This document shows, one piece after another, positions 42,790 to 51,623 of a stretch of DNA of 64,000 nucleotides. The notes beneath the pieces are model-generated. The model was given only the letters and a program-made list of their open reading frames with translations. It did no database searches and was not told where the DNA came from. The stretch comes from Actinoalloteichus hoggarensis (lineage in GTDB: Bacteria; Actinomycetota; Actinomycetes; Mycobacteriales; Pseudonocardiaceae): the NCBI RefSeq assembly GCF_002234535.1, contig NZ_CP022521.1, positions 5,084,001 to 5,148,000 of the forward strand. Direction: 5' to 3'. The position numbers and the translations under genes were made by a program. The stretch's first letter is position 1. Each line of letters begins with the position of its first letter.

Positions 42790-43971
42790 TCAGGCGCCCC
42801 AGCCCGCGGCGTCGCCGCCGACGCGCTCGGCCACGATGCGCTGCTGATAGCCGGAACGGTGATAGGCGGCCATCGGGTCGGGGTCGACGCCCATGTCCTC
42901 GCGCAGCTCGGCGAGCAACGGACGGACGTCGGTGTTGTAGGCGTCCATGAGCACGGCGTTGGCGCCGAGGACGTCCCCCTCGGCCTGTGCCGTGCGCAGT
43001 GCGGCGGAGTCGACCAGCAGGGCCTTGGCGGTGGCCTCCTGGACGTTGCAGACCGAGCGGATCATCGCGGGGATCTTGGGCTCGATGTTGTGGCACTGGT
43101 CGAGCATGAACTCGACGCCGGTGGCCCGGTCGAGACCGCCGCCCTGGGCCACCTCGTGCATGATCCGGAAGAGCTGGAACGGGTCGGCCGCGCCCGCGAT
43201 GAGGTCGTCGTCGGCGTAGAAGCGGGAGTTGAAGTGGAAGCCGCCGAGGCGCTTCGCCCGCAGCAGGAACGCCACGATGAACTCGATGTTGGTGCCGGGC
43301 GCGTGATGTCCGGTGTCGACCAGCACCTGGGCGGCCGGGCCGAGTTCCAGGCAGTGCGCCAGCGAGGTCCCCCAGTCGGGGACGTCGGTGGCGTAGAAGG
43401 CGGGCTCGAAGAACTTGTACTCCAGGAGCATCCGCAGCCCGTCGGGCATCTGGTCGTAGACCTCGCGCAGACCCTCGGCGAGCCGGTCCTGCCGGGCGCG
43501 CAGGTCGTCCTGTCCCGGGTAGTTGAGGCCGTCGGCGAGCCACACCGAGAGCACCGTCGAGCCGGTCTGCTCCGCGATCGCCACACAGTCGAGCAGGTGG
43601 TCGACGGCCTTGCGGCGCACGCCCGCGTCGGGGCTGCACACGCTGCCCAGCCGGTAGGCGTCCTCCTGGAAGACGTTGGGGTTGATCGCGCCGAGCGTGA
43701 TCCCGAGGCCTTCGGCGTGGGTTCGCAGCGCCGCGTAGTCGTCGACCCGGTCCCACGGGATGTGCAGCGCGACGCTCGGGGCGATGCCGGTCAGCTCGTG
43801 AACCTTGGCCGCGTCCTCGATCTTCTCGATCGGGTTCCTCGGCACGCCGTCCTGCGCGAAGACCTTGAAGCGGGTCCCGGAGTTGCCGTACGCCCAGGAG
43901 GGCGTCTCGATCCGCTGGGCGCGCAGGACGTCGAACAGTGCCGCACGCCGGGCCGGGTCGATGTCGGTCAT
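42790..43971 (-). CDS. rhaI: L-rhamnose isomerase (RhaI type)
   Basis: Converts L-rhamnose to L-rhamnulose. The 393-residue TIM-barrel protein belongs to the xylose-isomerase-like RhaI group rather than the E. coli RhaA type: SWAYGNSGTRFKVFAQDGVP, ALHIPWDRVDDY, LEYKFFEPAFYATDVPDWG, VDTGHHAPGTNIEF and the metal-site block GFHFNSRFYADDDL. The ATG at 43971 (MTDIDPARR) has GAGGAGAAGCACG upstream. It lies 59 bp behind rhaM and before the aldolase fusion, forming a rhaM-rhaI-rhaEW operon. Confidence 0.94.
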   Translation of the reverse strand: MTDIDPARRAALFDVLRAQRIETPSWAYGNSGTRFKVFAQDGVPRNPIEKIEDAAKVHELTGIAPSVALHIPWDRVDDYAALRTHAEGLGITLGAINPNVFQEDAYRLGSVCSPDAGVRRKAVDHLLDCVAIAEQTGSTVLSVWLADGLNYPGQDDLRARQDRLAEGLREVYDQMPDGLRMLLEYKFFEPAFYATDVPDWGTSLAHCLELGPAAQVLVDTGHHAPGTNIEFIVAFLLRAKRLGGFHFNSRFYADDDLIAGAADPFQLFRIMHEVAQGGGLDRATGVEFMLDQCHNIEPKIPAMIRSVCNVQEATAKALLVDSAALRTAQAEGDVLGANAVLMDAYNTDVRPLLAELREDMGVDPDPMAAYHRSGYQQRIVAERVGGDAAGWGA

Positions 43972-44030
43972 CGTGCTTCTCCTCGAAGGACTGCCGGGGA
44001 TCGTCGTCGATCCCCGAGAAGGCTGGCTGG

Positions 44031-44354
44031 TCACGGCAGGTGGAAGACCTCGGGGATCGCCTGCATCCCGGCGTCGGCGTTGCCGCCGTCGAGGCCGACG
44101 AAGAACTCGGCCATCTCGGCCTGCCAGCGTGCGTTGACCTCGGTGGCGTCCATGGCGGCCTTGGCGGCGGCGAAGTCCTCGCACTCCAGGTAGCCGACGA
44201 GCATCCCGTCCGGACGGAGGAAGAGCGAGTAGTTGCGCCACCCGGACTCGGATAGCGCTTTCCGCATTGCCGGCCAGACATCGCGGTGCCGTTCGCGGTA
44301 CTCCTCCAGGCGATCGGCTCGCACCTGGAGCACGAAGCACACCCGTTCGGTCAC
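44031..44354 (-). CDS. rhaM: L-rhamnose mutarotase
   Basis: 107-residue enzyme interconverting alpha and beta L-rhamnose. It has the family start RVCFVLQVRADRLEEYRERH, then WPAMRKALSESGWRNYSLFL and the WQAEMAEFF block, close to the usual 104-110 residues. GTG at 44354 follows GAGGAGGAG with good spacing; a longer frame upstream would run through the operator. It is first in the rhaM-rhaI-rhaEW operon. A second LacI-type palindrome (44250-44263) lies inside its coding sequence. Confidence 0.93.
   Translation of the reverse strand: MTERVCFVLQVRADRLEEYRERHRDVWPAMRKALSESGWRNYSLFLRPDGMLVGYLECEDFAAAKAAMDATEVNARWQAEMAEFFVGLDGGNADAGMQAIPEVFHLP
44250..44263. promoter_or_regulatory. LacI-type palindrome inside rhaM
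   Basis: GGATAGCGCTTTCC is identical to 29263-29276 upstream of the PL1 gene and lies about 90 bases inside rhaM. It may be an internal roadblock operator or a chance match; the coding constraint there is not obvious. Confidence 0.45.
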
Positions 44355-44388
44355 TCTCGACTCCTCCTCGGTGGTTTCGGCCGCGTTA

Positions 44389-44402
44389 ATGAATCGTTTC
44401 AA
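44389..44402. promoter_or_regulatory. Rhamnose LacI operator proximal to rhaM
   Basis: ATGAATCGTTTCAA (TTGAAACGATTCAT on the other strand) is an imperfect palindrome with a central CG, 35 bp upstream of the rhaM start. It resembles the second site at 44531 and is a probable target of the divergent LacI protein. Confidence 0.65.
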
Positions 44403-44530
44403 GCCGTCATCTTGGGCCAAGCTTGCGGCACGGAAGCAAGGTCAGTCAACCTTTTCCGACAAGAACCGGACAGATTTCAGGTTGGTCACGATGATCTAAG
44501 GCATACTCCTCGCGGAGCAGTGAGCACCCG

Positions 44531-44544
44531 TTGACACGTTTCAA
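44531..44544. promoter_or_regulatory. Rhamnose LacI operator proximal to the lacI-type gene
   Basis: TTGACACGTTTCAA matches its own reverse complement at 12 of 14 positions. It lies 57 bp upstream of the regulator start; its first six bases (TTGACA) could also be a -35 element. Together with 44389 it brackets the divergent promoter, suggesting joint repression and autoregulation. Confidence 0.7.
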
Positions 44545-44601
44545 CATCGATGCGCCCCGCGCTCCCGGCAGGACACGACGATTCAGATCGAGGGAGACGC
44601 G

Positions 44602-45642
44602 GTGAATCCGACAGCAAGCATCCGGGAGGTCGCCGCCGCGGCGCGGGTCTCCGTCGGCACGGTCTCCAACGTGCTCAACCGACCCGCGGTGGTGTCGCCC
44701 GCCACCCGCGACCGGGTGCTCGCGGCCATCGAGGAACTCGGATTCGTCCGCAACGAGTCGGCCCGTCAGCTCCGCTCCGGCACCGCGCGGACGATCGGCC
44801 TGGTGGTGCTCGACGTCGGCAACCCGTTCTTCACCGATGTCGCGCGAGGAGTGGAGGACTCCGCCACCGAGGCAGGCCACGTCGTCATCCTCTGCAACAG
44901 CGACGAGTCCAGTGCCAGGGAGAGTCGCTACCTGGACCTGCTGACCGAGCAGCGGGCGCACGCCGTGCTGATCACCCCGGTCGGCGACTCGCTGGACCCG
45001 GTGCGCAGGCTCCAACGCCGAGGCGTCTCCGTGGTGCTGCTCGACCATCCGACCGCGTCGAAGGACGTCTGCTCGGTGTCGGTCGACGACGTCATCGGCG
45101 GCGACCTCGCCACCACCCATCTGCTCGCGGGCGGCCACGAGGAACTGGTCATGGTGACCGGCCCCGAGTCGATCCGCCAGTGCGCCGACCGCCTCGCAGG
45201 CGCCCGCCGAGCGCTCGAACGCGCGGGCAGACCCGCGGAGAAGCTGCGGACGATCGAGGTCCCGGCGTTGAACGTCGCCTCAGGGCAGCGCGCCGCCGAG
45301 CAGCTCCTCGCGGGCCCGACCCTGCCCGACGGCGTCTTCTGCGCCAACGACCTCCTCGCGCTGGGGCTGCTCCAGGTGCTCATGCGCGCCGGAGTGCGGG
45401 TTCCCGAGGACGTCGCGCTCGTCGGCTACGACGACATCGACTTCGCCGCCGCGGCCGCCGTCCCGCTGACCTCGGTCCGGCAGCCGCGCTATCTGATCGG
45501 CCGCACGGCCGCCGACCTCGTCATCGCCGAGACGCTGGCCCCGAAGCAGCACACCCACCAGCACACGGTGTTCACCCCCGAACTGGTCGTCCGCGACTCC
45601 AGCCACCCACGCCGAAACGGCGCCGCCGTCACGCCCCGCTAG
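44602..45642 (+). CDS. LacI-family regulator of the rhamnose genes
   Basis: 346-residue repressor. The helix-turn-helix with hinge helix occupies 1-60 (SIREVAAAARVSVGTVSNVL, FVRNESARQLRSG). The rest is a periplasmic-binding-protein-like sensor (IGLVVLDVGNPFFTDVARGV, CANDLLALGLLQVL, VALVGYDDIDFAAAAAVPLT). GTG at 44602 follows AGGGAG. It is divergent from the rhaM operon, with TGAAACG-type palindromes between. The probable inducer is L-rhamnose or rhamnulose (inference). Its stop codon overlaps the stop of the convergent beta-galactosidase gene. Confidence 0.92.
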   Translation: MNPTASIREVAAAARVSVGTVSNVLNRPAVVSPATRDRVLAAIEELGFVRNESARQLRSGTARTIGLVVLDVGNPFFTDVARGVEDSATEAGHVVILCNSDESSARESRYLDLLTEQRAHAVLITPVGDSLDPVRRLQRRGVSVVLLDHPTASKDVCSVSVDDVIGGDLATTHLLAGGHEELVMVTGPESIRQCADRLAGARRALERAGRPAEKLRTIEVPALNVASGQRAAEQLLAGPTLPDGVFCANDLLALGLLQVLMRAGVRVPEDVALVGYDDIDFAAAAAVPLTSVRQPRYLIGRTAADLVIAETLAPKQHTHQHTVFTPELVVRDSSHPRRNGAAVTPR

Positions 45643-47801
45643 GCCGGGGCGCGCCGCAGCACCGCGACTCCGTGCCTGGGCAGCAGGACGTCGGACGAGG
45701 GCTCCGCCTCGGCGCCGGAGGTCAGGACGTCGACCATCGGGTCGGGCAGGGCGACCCGCGCCGACTCGCCGCCGTGATTGAGCAGCAGCAGGAGCCGATC
45801 CCCGTCCGGAGTATGGCGGGTGACGGCCTGCACGCCGGGCGGCAGCGCGAGATCGGGTCCGACGTCCGCCGCGGCGCAGACGGCGGCCAGCAGCTCCCGC
45901 ATCGCGTCGCCGTCCAACCGGGTGCCGAGATACCAGGCGGTGCCCGCGCCGAAGGCGTGTCGCGTGACCGCGGGCGAGCCGCGCAGCTCTCCCTCGGCGA
46001 ACTCCGCCAGCGACTCGGCGCCCTCCAGCCTGATCAGCTCCGACCAGATCCGGCCCCGCACCGGTGGACTCGCCACCGCGGCGTCGTTCGGCGACACCAC
46101 GACCGCCGCCCCCGCCGCCGCGCCGATCGTCGAGACGGAGGCGAGTGCCGCCGTCGTCGCCGCATCGACCCCGGCGGGCGCCGCGAGCCGGTCCGGGCCG
46201 AGCCCGGTGACGGCGACGGTCCCGGCCGCGGGCAGCGGCCAGTACTCCTCCACCCACAGGCCCAGGGTCTCCCGCAGCGCCCGCGACATCCCGCCCTGAT
46301 GCACGTGGTCGTTCTCGTCGACGACGCCGGAGAAGAACGAGACGACGAGATGCCCGCCGCCCCGGACGTAGTCCCGGAGCCGTTCGGCGGCCGCGTCGCT
46401 CAGGAGATACAGGTTCGGCACGACCACCAGCCGATAGCCGGACAGGTCGCGGTCCGGATGCACGACGTCGCAGGTCACCCCCGCCTCGAACAGCGGGGTG
46501 TAGTGCGCCGTCTCGGCCTCGCGCCGCGTGACGTCGACGCTGGGATGGGAGTCGCGCTCCAGCGCCCACCAATTCGACCAGTCCAGCAGCAACGCGGTGT
46601 CGGCCCGGACCCTGCTGTCGACGAGCTCCGGCACCGAGGCCAGTTCGCGCCCCAGCTCGCAGACCTCCCGGAAGATCCTCGTCTCGGTGCCGGTGTGGGG
46701 GACCATCGCGGCGTGGAACTTCTCGGTGCCGCCTCGCGAGGCGCGCCACTGGAAGAACATCACCGCGTCGGCGCCCTGCGCGACGGCCTGCCAGCTGCCC
46801 AACCGCATCGCGCCCGGCGGCTTCATGGCGTTGCGCTCCCGCCAGTTCACGGCCGCCGTCGCCTGCTCCATGAGGAACCACGGCTGTCCGTGACGCAGCG
46901 AGCGCATCAGGTCGTAGTGGAACGCCGCGGCGACGTGGGCGTCGGCCTCGAACGGGTCCGGGTAGGAGTCGAAGGCGATGAGGTCCTGGTGCCCCGCCCA
47001 GTCGAACAGGTCGATCGACGGGCCGTCGGTGATGAAGTTGGTCGTCACCGGGATGTCCGGGGTCACTCGGGAGAGCACCTCCTTCTCGGCGAGGAAGCAG
47101 CCGAGGAAGGCGTCCGAGGTGAAGCGGGCGAAGTCGATGCTCTGCCCCGGGTTCGGGTGGTACGGCGCCAGGCTCGGCACCCCGATGTCGGCCCAGTCGG
47201 TGTAACCCTGCGACCAGAAGTCGGTGTACCACGCCTCGTTGAGTCGATCGAGATCCCCGTAGCGGTCGCGGAGCCAGTCCCGGAACGCGGCGGCCGAGAC
47301 GTCCGAGTAACAGGCGTTCATGTGGCAGCCGTACTCGTTGTTGACGTGCCACAGCGCCAAGGCCGGGTGATCCCGATAGCGGGTGGCGATCTGCTCCACG
47401 AGCCGGGTGGCGTAGTCGCGGTAGACCCGGCTCGACGGACAGAACTGCTGGCGGGAACCCGGGGCCAGCCGGACTCCGGTGGCCGTGACCGGCAGTGTCT
47501 CGGGATGCAGCCGGGCCATCCACGGCGGCGGCGAGGCCGTCATGGTCGCCAGGCACGCGCCGATGCCGTTGGCCGCCAGCAGGTCCATCAGCCGGTCGAA
47601 CCAGCCGAAGTCGTACTCGCCCGGCCTGGGCTCGATCTTCGCCCAGGAGAAGATGCCGATGCTGACCAGGTTCACCCCGGCCTGCCGCATCAGCCGCATG
47701 TCCTCGGCCCAGACCTCCTCCGGCCACTGCTCGGGGTTGTAGTCACAGCCGTAGGCCAGGCCGCCGAGCCGTCGACGCAGCGCGGCCAGATCCGTGCTCA
47801 T
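45639..47801 (-). CDS. Beta-galactosidase, GH42 family
   Basis: 720-residue GH42 enzyme without a signal peptide. It has the start GLAYGCDYNPEQWPEEVW, the acid/base Glu in LALWHVNNEYGCHMNAC with its cysteine cluster, the nucleophile Glu in PWFLMEQATAAVNW, a trimerisation domain (about 400-610) and a beta-domain ending in LLLPRHGVAVLRR. ATG at 47801 with GGAGACC upstream. It would release galactose from galactan or arabinogalactan side chains of rhamnogalacturonan after import (context inference). The gene converges on the LacI gene with overlapping stop codons. Confidence 0.94.
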   Translation of the reverse strand: MSTDLAALRRRLGGLAYGCDYNPEQWPEEVWAEDMRLMRQAGVNLVSIGIFSWAKIEPRPGEYDFGWFDRLMDLLAANGIGACLATMTASPPPWMARLHPETLPVTATGVRLAPGSRQQFCPSSRVYRDYATRLVEQIATRYRDHPALALWHVNNEYGCHMNACYSDVSAAAFRDWLRDRYGDLDRLNEAWYTDFWSQGYTDWADIGVPSLAPYHPNPGQSIDFARFTSDAFLGCFLAEKEVLSRVTPDIPVTTNFITDGPSIDLFDWAGHQDLIAFDSYPDPFEADAHVAAAFHYDLMRSLRHGQPWFLMEQATAAVNWRERNAMKPPGAMRLGSWQAVAQGADAVMFFQWRASRGGTEKFHAAMVPHTGTETRIFREVCELGRELASVPELVDSRVRADTALLLDWSNWWALERDSHPSVDVTRREAETAHYTPLFEAGVTCDVVHPDRDLSGYRLVVVPNLYLLSDAAAERLRDYVRGGGHLVVSFFSGVVDENDHVHQGGMSRALRETLGLWVEEYWPLPAAGTVAVTGLGPDRLAAPAGVDAATTAALASVSTIGAAAGAAVVVSPNDAAVASPPVRGRIWSELIRLEGAESLAEFAEGELRGSPAVTRHAFGAGTAWYLGTRLDGDAMRELLAAVCAAADVGPDLALPPGVQAVTRHTPDGDRLLLLLNHGGESARVALPDPMVDVLTSGAEAEPSSDVLLPRHGVAVLRRAPA

Positions 47802-48167
47802 TGACTGAGGTCTCCTGTCGTCGTCGGGTCCGGCCTCGGGGGTCTCGGCCGCGTGCCGAGGGCGGCGTGTGCGGTGATCGATGTGCGAGTGATGGTGTGT
47901 GTCGGTCGTGCGCGGCTGATCGGCGGGTGGACGGTCGGGCGCGGACGGTCGGCGGACCCGGGGGGTGTGGACGGTTCGGCGGGTGGACGGCTCGGCGTGG
48001 GCGAACGAGGTCGGCCCCGTGCCGGGCGACGACCGCGCCTGCCGTCGGAACGGCGTTCGGGCCGCGGGACGCCCACGCGACGGTGCACGGGCCCGGCACA
48101 CGCGGCGTCACGAGTCGACCCTCCGGGAAGGCGGTTCGCCTCGCCCGCCGCGCGAACCGGGGCAGGG
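47802..48167. other. Intergenic region upstream of the beta-galactosidase gene
   Basis: 366 bp between oxidoreductase 3 and the beta-galactosidase gene, both on the minus strand. It is strongly G/T-skewed near 47870-48000. No operator like those elsewhere, no gene and no clear terminator are seen. Confidence 0.4.
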
Positions 48168-49496
48168 TCAGATCGGCAGCAGGTCGGCGATGCGCACGAG
48201 GCCGCCGGTGCCGAACGACTTCGTCGCGGCGAGGCCGATCGCCAGCGCCCGCGCGCCCGCCACGTGGTCCGCGCGCAGGCCGAGGGGGTCGGCGGCGGGC
48301 GGGCCGAAGAGCGCGTCGAGCATCAGATCGTCGCCGCCGCCGTGGCCGGGGCGCATCGGCTCGTCGAGCAGGACCTCGGCCGGCTGGAACAACGGACGCA
48401 GGGTGATCGCGGTGCGGGTGGGCACGACCTCCTCCACCGAACCGGGCGTCGCGCCCATCCGGGAGCCGTGCTCCAGCGGCGACCGCGCGTAGTCGTTCTC
48501 CAGGACGTCGAGTTCGAGCCTGCCCTTGGTGCCGTTGAACGACACCCGGTAGCCCTCGTAGGGCGCGTAGGCGGTGAGCTGGTAGGTCAGCGAGGCGCCG
48601 CCCCGGTACCTGGCCAGCACCGACATGTCGTCCTCGATGTCGATGTCGCCCGCGAAGACGTTGCGGTCGCGGTGGTAGCCGTCCTCGTGCTCGGCATCGA
48701 GATACAGCTCGGTGAGCCGAGGCGACGCGGCCATGTCCAGCGCGAAGGGATCGGTCGCGGCGGCCTGCGAGCCCGCGGCCCGCGCGTAGTCCTTGGCGTA
48801 GCCGGTGCGCGCCCCGCCCTCGGCACCGTAGAAGAAGAGGTTCCCGAGGCCGACCACCGAGTCCGGCGCGTCGCCGAGCCACCAGTTGACCAGGTCGAAG
48901 TGATGACTGGACTTGTGTACGAGCAGTCCGCCGGAGTTCTCCCGATTGCGGTGCCAGCGGCGGAAGTAGTCCGCGCCGTGCTGCACGTCGAGCAGCCACT
49001 CGAAGTGCACCGAGCCGACGTCGCCGATGACCTTCTCCGCCAGCAGTTCGCGCACCCGCTGATGCACGGGGTTGTAGCGGTAGTTGAAGGTCACCTCGAT
49101 GCGGCCGCCGGTCCGCTGTTGCGCCTCCAGGATGCGTCGGGCCTTCTCGACGTCGGTGGTCATCGGCTTCTCGGTGACCGCACGCAGTCCCGCCTCGACG
49201 GTCGCGACGAGATAGTCGTCGTGGGCGCTGTCGGTCGTGCAGATCATCACCGCGTCGACCCGCTCCCGAGACAGCATCTCGGTGAAGTCGGCGGGCGCGT
49301 ACGTCGGCAGGGCGGCCAGCCCGTGCTGCTCGACGAGCCGACGATTGTGCACGCCCATCCGGGTCTCGTTGGTGTCGCACAGGGCGACGAGCCGCGCGTT
49401 CGCGGGAAAGCGGGTGGCCAATGCGTCGACGTACATGTCCGCTCGTGACCCGAGGCCGACGATCGCGTAGCGAACCGGCGTCACACCCTCGCTCAC
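48168..49496 (-). CDS. Gfo/Idh/MocA-family oxidoreductase 3
   Basis: 442-residue NAD(P)-dependent oxidoreductase. Rossmann motif YAIVGLGSRADMYVDALA, ALCDTNETRM, the lysine of AVTEKPMTTD, and the conserved FEWLLDVQHGADYFRRWHRN and NSGGLLVHKSSHHFDLVNWW blocks. The HKxxHHFD pattern and extra length are typical of the group found with plant-polysaccharide enzymes. GTG at 49496 is chosen for GGGGAG eight bases upstream; a GTG six bases earlier is possible. It precedes the beta-galactosidase gene on the same strand. The substrate is unknown. Confidence 0.9.
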   Translation of the reverse strand: MSEGVTPVRYAIVGLGSRADMYVDALATRFPANARLVALCDTNETRMGVHNRRLVEQHGLAALPTYAPADFTEMLSRERVDAVMICTTDSAHDDYLVATVEAGLRAVTEKPMTTDVEKARRILEAQQRTGGRIEVTFNYRYNPVHQRVRELLAEKVIGDVGSVHFEWLLDVQHGADYFRRWHRNRENSGGLLVHKSSHHFDLVNWWLGDAPDSVVGLGNLFFYGAEGGARTGYAKDYARAAGSQAAATDPFALDMAASPRLTELYLDAEHEDGYHRDRNVFAGDIDIEDDMSVLARYRGGASLTYQLTAYAPYEGYRVSFNGTKGRLELDVLENDYARSPLEHGSRMGATPGSVEEVVPTRTAITLRPLFQPAEVLLDEPMRPGHGGGDDLMLDALFGPPAADPLGLRADHVAGARALAIGLAATKSFGTGGLVRIADLLPI

Positions 49497-49742
49497 CTGC
49501 ACCACTCCCCTGTTGACGGCGGCCGTGTCCCGGTTCTCGCACCTGATCCGACAGGCCCGGTCGGCCCCGCCGGATTCAACCGGCCCCCGACCGCGGCACG
49601 CAAGCGAGTGCGGAGCGCTCGGCGAGATGCGACCTATTACGGCCGGCAACGCGGGCCCGTCGCTCTGTCCAGGCTCGGCCGCATGCCCGGTCGACGACGG
49701 TGCCGCGGACGCCGTGGCTCGGGACCGTCCGCGGCGACCGAC

Positions 49743-50324
49743 TCAGGCGGGCGCCGTCCACCCCGGGTCCCGCCCGCCGAGCCCCAGCACCCGGTCCAAC
49801 GCCGAGGCCGACTCGGGCACGGCCACCTCGGGCCCGAACGAGCCGGACCTCCTGCCCTGCTCGGCCAGCCTGCCCATCATCGCCAGCGCGGCGTCGGCCG
49901 CGGTCGGGCCGCAGTCGTAGGGCAGTCCCACCGCCCTGGCCAGGTCCCAGCCGTGCAGGATCAGCTCCACGAACGCCAACTCGCCCGCGAACGTCGCCGG
50001 GAACTCGGAGCCGCCCGCGATCACGGTCGTCCCGACCCAGGACGCCGGCTCGCTCCAGACCGTCGCCGTCTCGTCGATGCCGTCCAGGAGCCGCTTCCGC
50101 CAATCGCCGGTCATCATGTCCTCGGACCAGTCGACGTCGGCGGGGAACGACTCCTTGCGCCCCGCGAGGATCAGGATTCGCGTCGCCCAGGTGAGATGGT
50201 CGAGCAGCGCCCGGACGTCGAACTCCGCACACGGGGTCGGCGCGGCGAAGTCCTCGGGCCGGACCCGCTCGACGATGGCGCGAAGCTCGTCGGCGACGAC
50301 TCTCTGCATGAGATGCGGTTGCAC
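49743..50324 (-). CDS. TIGR03086-family protein (DinB / mycothiol-dependent isomerase fold)
   Basis: 193-residue four-helix-bundle protein of the group related to mycothiol-dependent maleylpyruvate isomerase. Blocks seen are FAAPTPCAEFDVRALLDHLT, FPATFAGELAFVELILHGWD and LARAVG. The histidines in LLDHL and LHGWD are the expected metal ligands. Actinobacteria have many such proteins, mostly without assigned substrates; use of mycothiol is inferred. GTG at 50324 has GGAGAGACA immediately upstream. It is divergent from an AraC regulator across 143 bp, which probably controls it. Confidence 0.85.
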   Translation of the reverse strand: MQPHLMQRVVADELRAIVERVRPEDFAAPTPCAEFDVRALLDHLTWATRILILAGRKESFPADVDWSEDMMTGDWRKRLLDGIDETATVWSEPASWVGTTVIAGGSEFPATFAGELAFVELILHGWDLARAVGLPYDCGPTAADAALAMMGRLAEQGRRSGSFGPEVAVPESASALDRVLGLGGRDPGWTAPA

Positions 50325-50467
50325 TGTCTCTCCTCGTCGTTCAGGCACGGATGCGCAGGCCACGGTAGGAGTCGAGGCGGGTACGCCTCTTGAAGAAAGA
50401 CGTCAGGCATCGGCACGGTCGAGCGCGACCGCGGCGACCGTCCGACCGGAGGCATACCCTGCCGCGC

Positions 50468-51328
50468 ATGACCGTCGCCGCAGGCAGGCAGGGCTCCGAA
50501 TCGGAGCAGACGGGGACGAGCCCCGCCGCGCCGCCGCGCAGCGCGGGTGTGCTGTATCGGGCCGCCGCGCAGAAGAACTTCCGCCTCGGCAGGCACCTGC
50601 CCGCACCCGAGATCGCCCCGTTCGTCGACTACTACTGGACCGTTCACTGGGACCTGCCCGCAGGTCGATCACACCGACAGTGGGTGATCCCCCACCCCGC
50701 CGTGCACCTCGTCTTCGATCCGGCGGGCTCGGCGCTGTACGGCGTGATGCGAGGTCGCTACTCCCGACTGCTGTCGGGAACCGGACACGTCCTGGGTGTG
50801 CGGTTCCGCCCGGCGGGCGTCCGGCCGTTCCTGCCCGCGCCGGTCTCGACGTTGACGGACCGCGTGCTGCCGATCGCCGAGGTGTTCGGCCCCGAGGCCG
50901 CCGATCAGGCACGGGCACTGCTCGACGTCGCCGCGCCGCGGGCGCTGGTCTCGGCGGCGGACGAGTTCCTCCGCCGCAGGCTTCCGGAGGCGGACCCGAT
51001 GACTCCCGTGGTCGCCGAGATGGTCCGGACGATCGTCGAGGATCCCGGCATGATCCGGGTCGACGTGGTCGCGGGCCGGTTCGGCGTCGGCGTCCGCACC
51101 CTGCAACGCCTGTTCGCCGAGTACGTCGGCGTCCCGCCGAAATGGGTGCTCCTGCGCTCCCGCGTTCACGAGGCCGTCGAGCGCGCGGGCGACGGGAGCA
51201 CCGTGAACTGGGCCGGGCTGGCGAGCGAGCTGGGCTACAGCGATCAGGCGCACCTGATCCGCGACTTCACTCGGGCGGTCGGACAGTCGCCCACGCGCTA
51301 TGCCCGGGACTGTCTGCGCGACACCTGA
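50468..51328 (+). CDS. AraC-family transcription regulator
   Basis: 286-residue regulator. The N-terminal DUF6597-like sensing domain (about 35-165) has FVDYYWTVHWDLPAG, HPAVHLVFDPAG and GVRFRPAGVRPFL. The C-terminal AraC double helix-turn-helix (about 190-280) has VAGRFGVGVRTLQRLFAEYV, GVPPKWVLLRSRVHEAVER and LGYSDQAHLIRDFTRAVGQS. ATG at 50468 is reached from an AT-poor divergent region shared with the DinB-type gene. Such pairs are common in actinomycetes; ligand unknown. It may mark the right edge of the main pectin cluster, except for the PL3 remnant that follows. Confidence 0.9.
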   Translation: MTVAAGRQGSESEQTGTSPAAPPRSAGVLYRAAAQKNFRLGRHLPAPEIAPFVDYYWTVHWDLPAGRSHRQWVIPHPAVHLVFDPAGSALYGVMRGRYSRLLSGTGHVLGVRFRPAGVRPFLPAPVSTLTDRVLPIAEVFGPEAADQARALLDVAAPRALVSAADEFLRRRLPEADPMTPVVAEMVRTIVEDPGMIRVDVVAGRFGVGVRTLQRLFAEYVGVPPKWVLLRSRVHEAVERAGDGSTVNWAGLASELGYSDQAHLIRDFTRAVGQSPTRYARDCLRDT

Positions 51329-51568
51329 ATCCCGCCTCGCCTCACCTGTTTCCGAAGACCCGTTTCCCGACGTTCCCGAAAGCGTCCGTCGTCGGCGCTC
51401 TCCCGTCCCGTCGCCGCTGGTCGTGGCTTCGGAATCCTGCCGACGCCAGACCGGTTCGACGATTCCTCGTCGAAGTCTCCTCGAATAATCGATACAGGAC
51501 GGTTACTCATCGACAATGCGCGGAGACTGTTGACAAGACGATAACGGATTCTCACGTCGTCCACCACG

Positions 51569-51580
51569 GGAAGCGTTTTC
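51569..51580. promoter_or_regulatory. Weak LacI-type site upstream of the PL3 gene
   Basis: GGAAGCGTTTTC (51569-51580) resembles GGAAAGCGCTTTCC but is not palindromic. It lies 43 bp before the PL3 start, within an AT-richer 295-bp spacer that otherwise holds no feature. Confidence 0.35.
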
Positions 51581-51623
51581 ACTTGGCCCCTCCCGATTCG
51601 AGAGCACAGCAAGGAGCCCGACG

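Noticed and set aside
39723-42950. Open frame of over 1000 codons on the plus strand across the aldolase/dehydrogenase gene
   Set aside because: Antisense shadow of RhaEW and its flanks caused by GC3 bias; no recognisable fold.
44550-47804. Open frame of over 1000 codons on the plus strand
   Set aside because: It overlaps the LacI gene in another frame and the beta-galactosidase gene in antisense; the sequence is low-complexity and has no domain.
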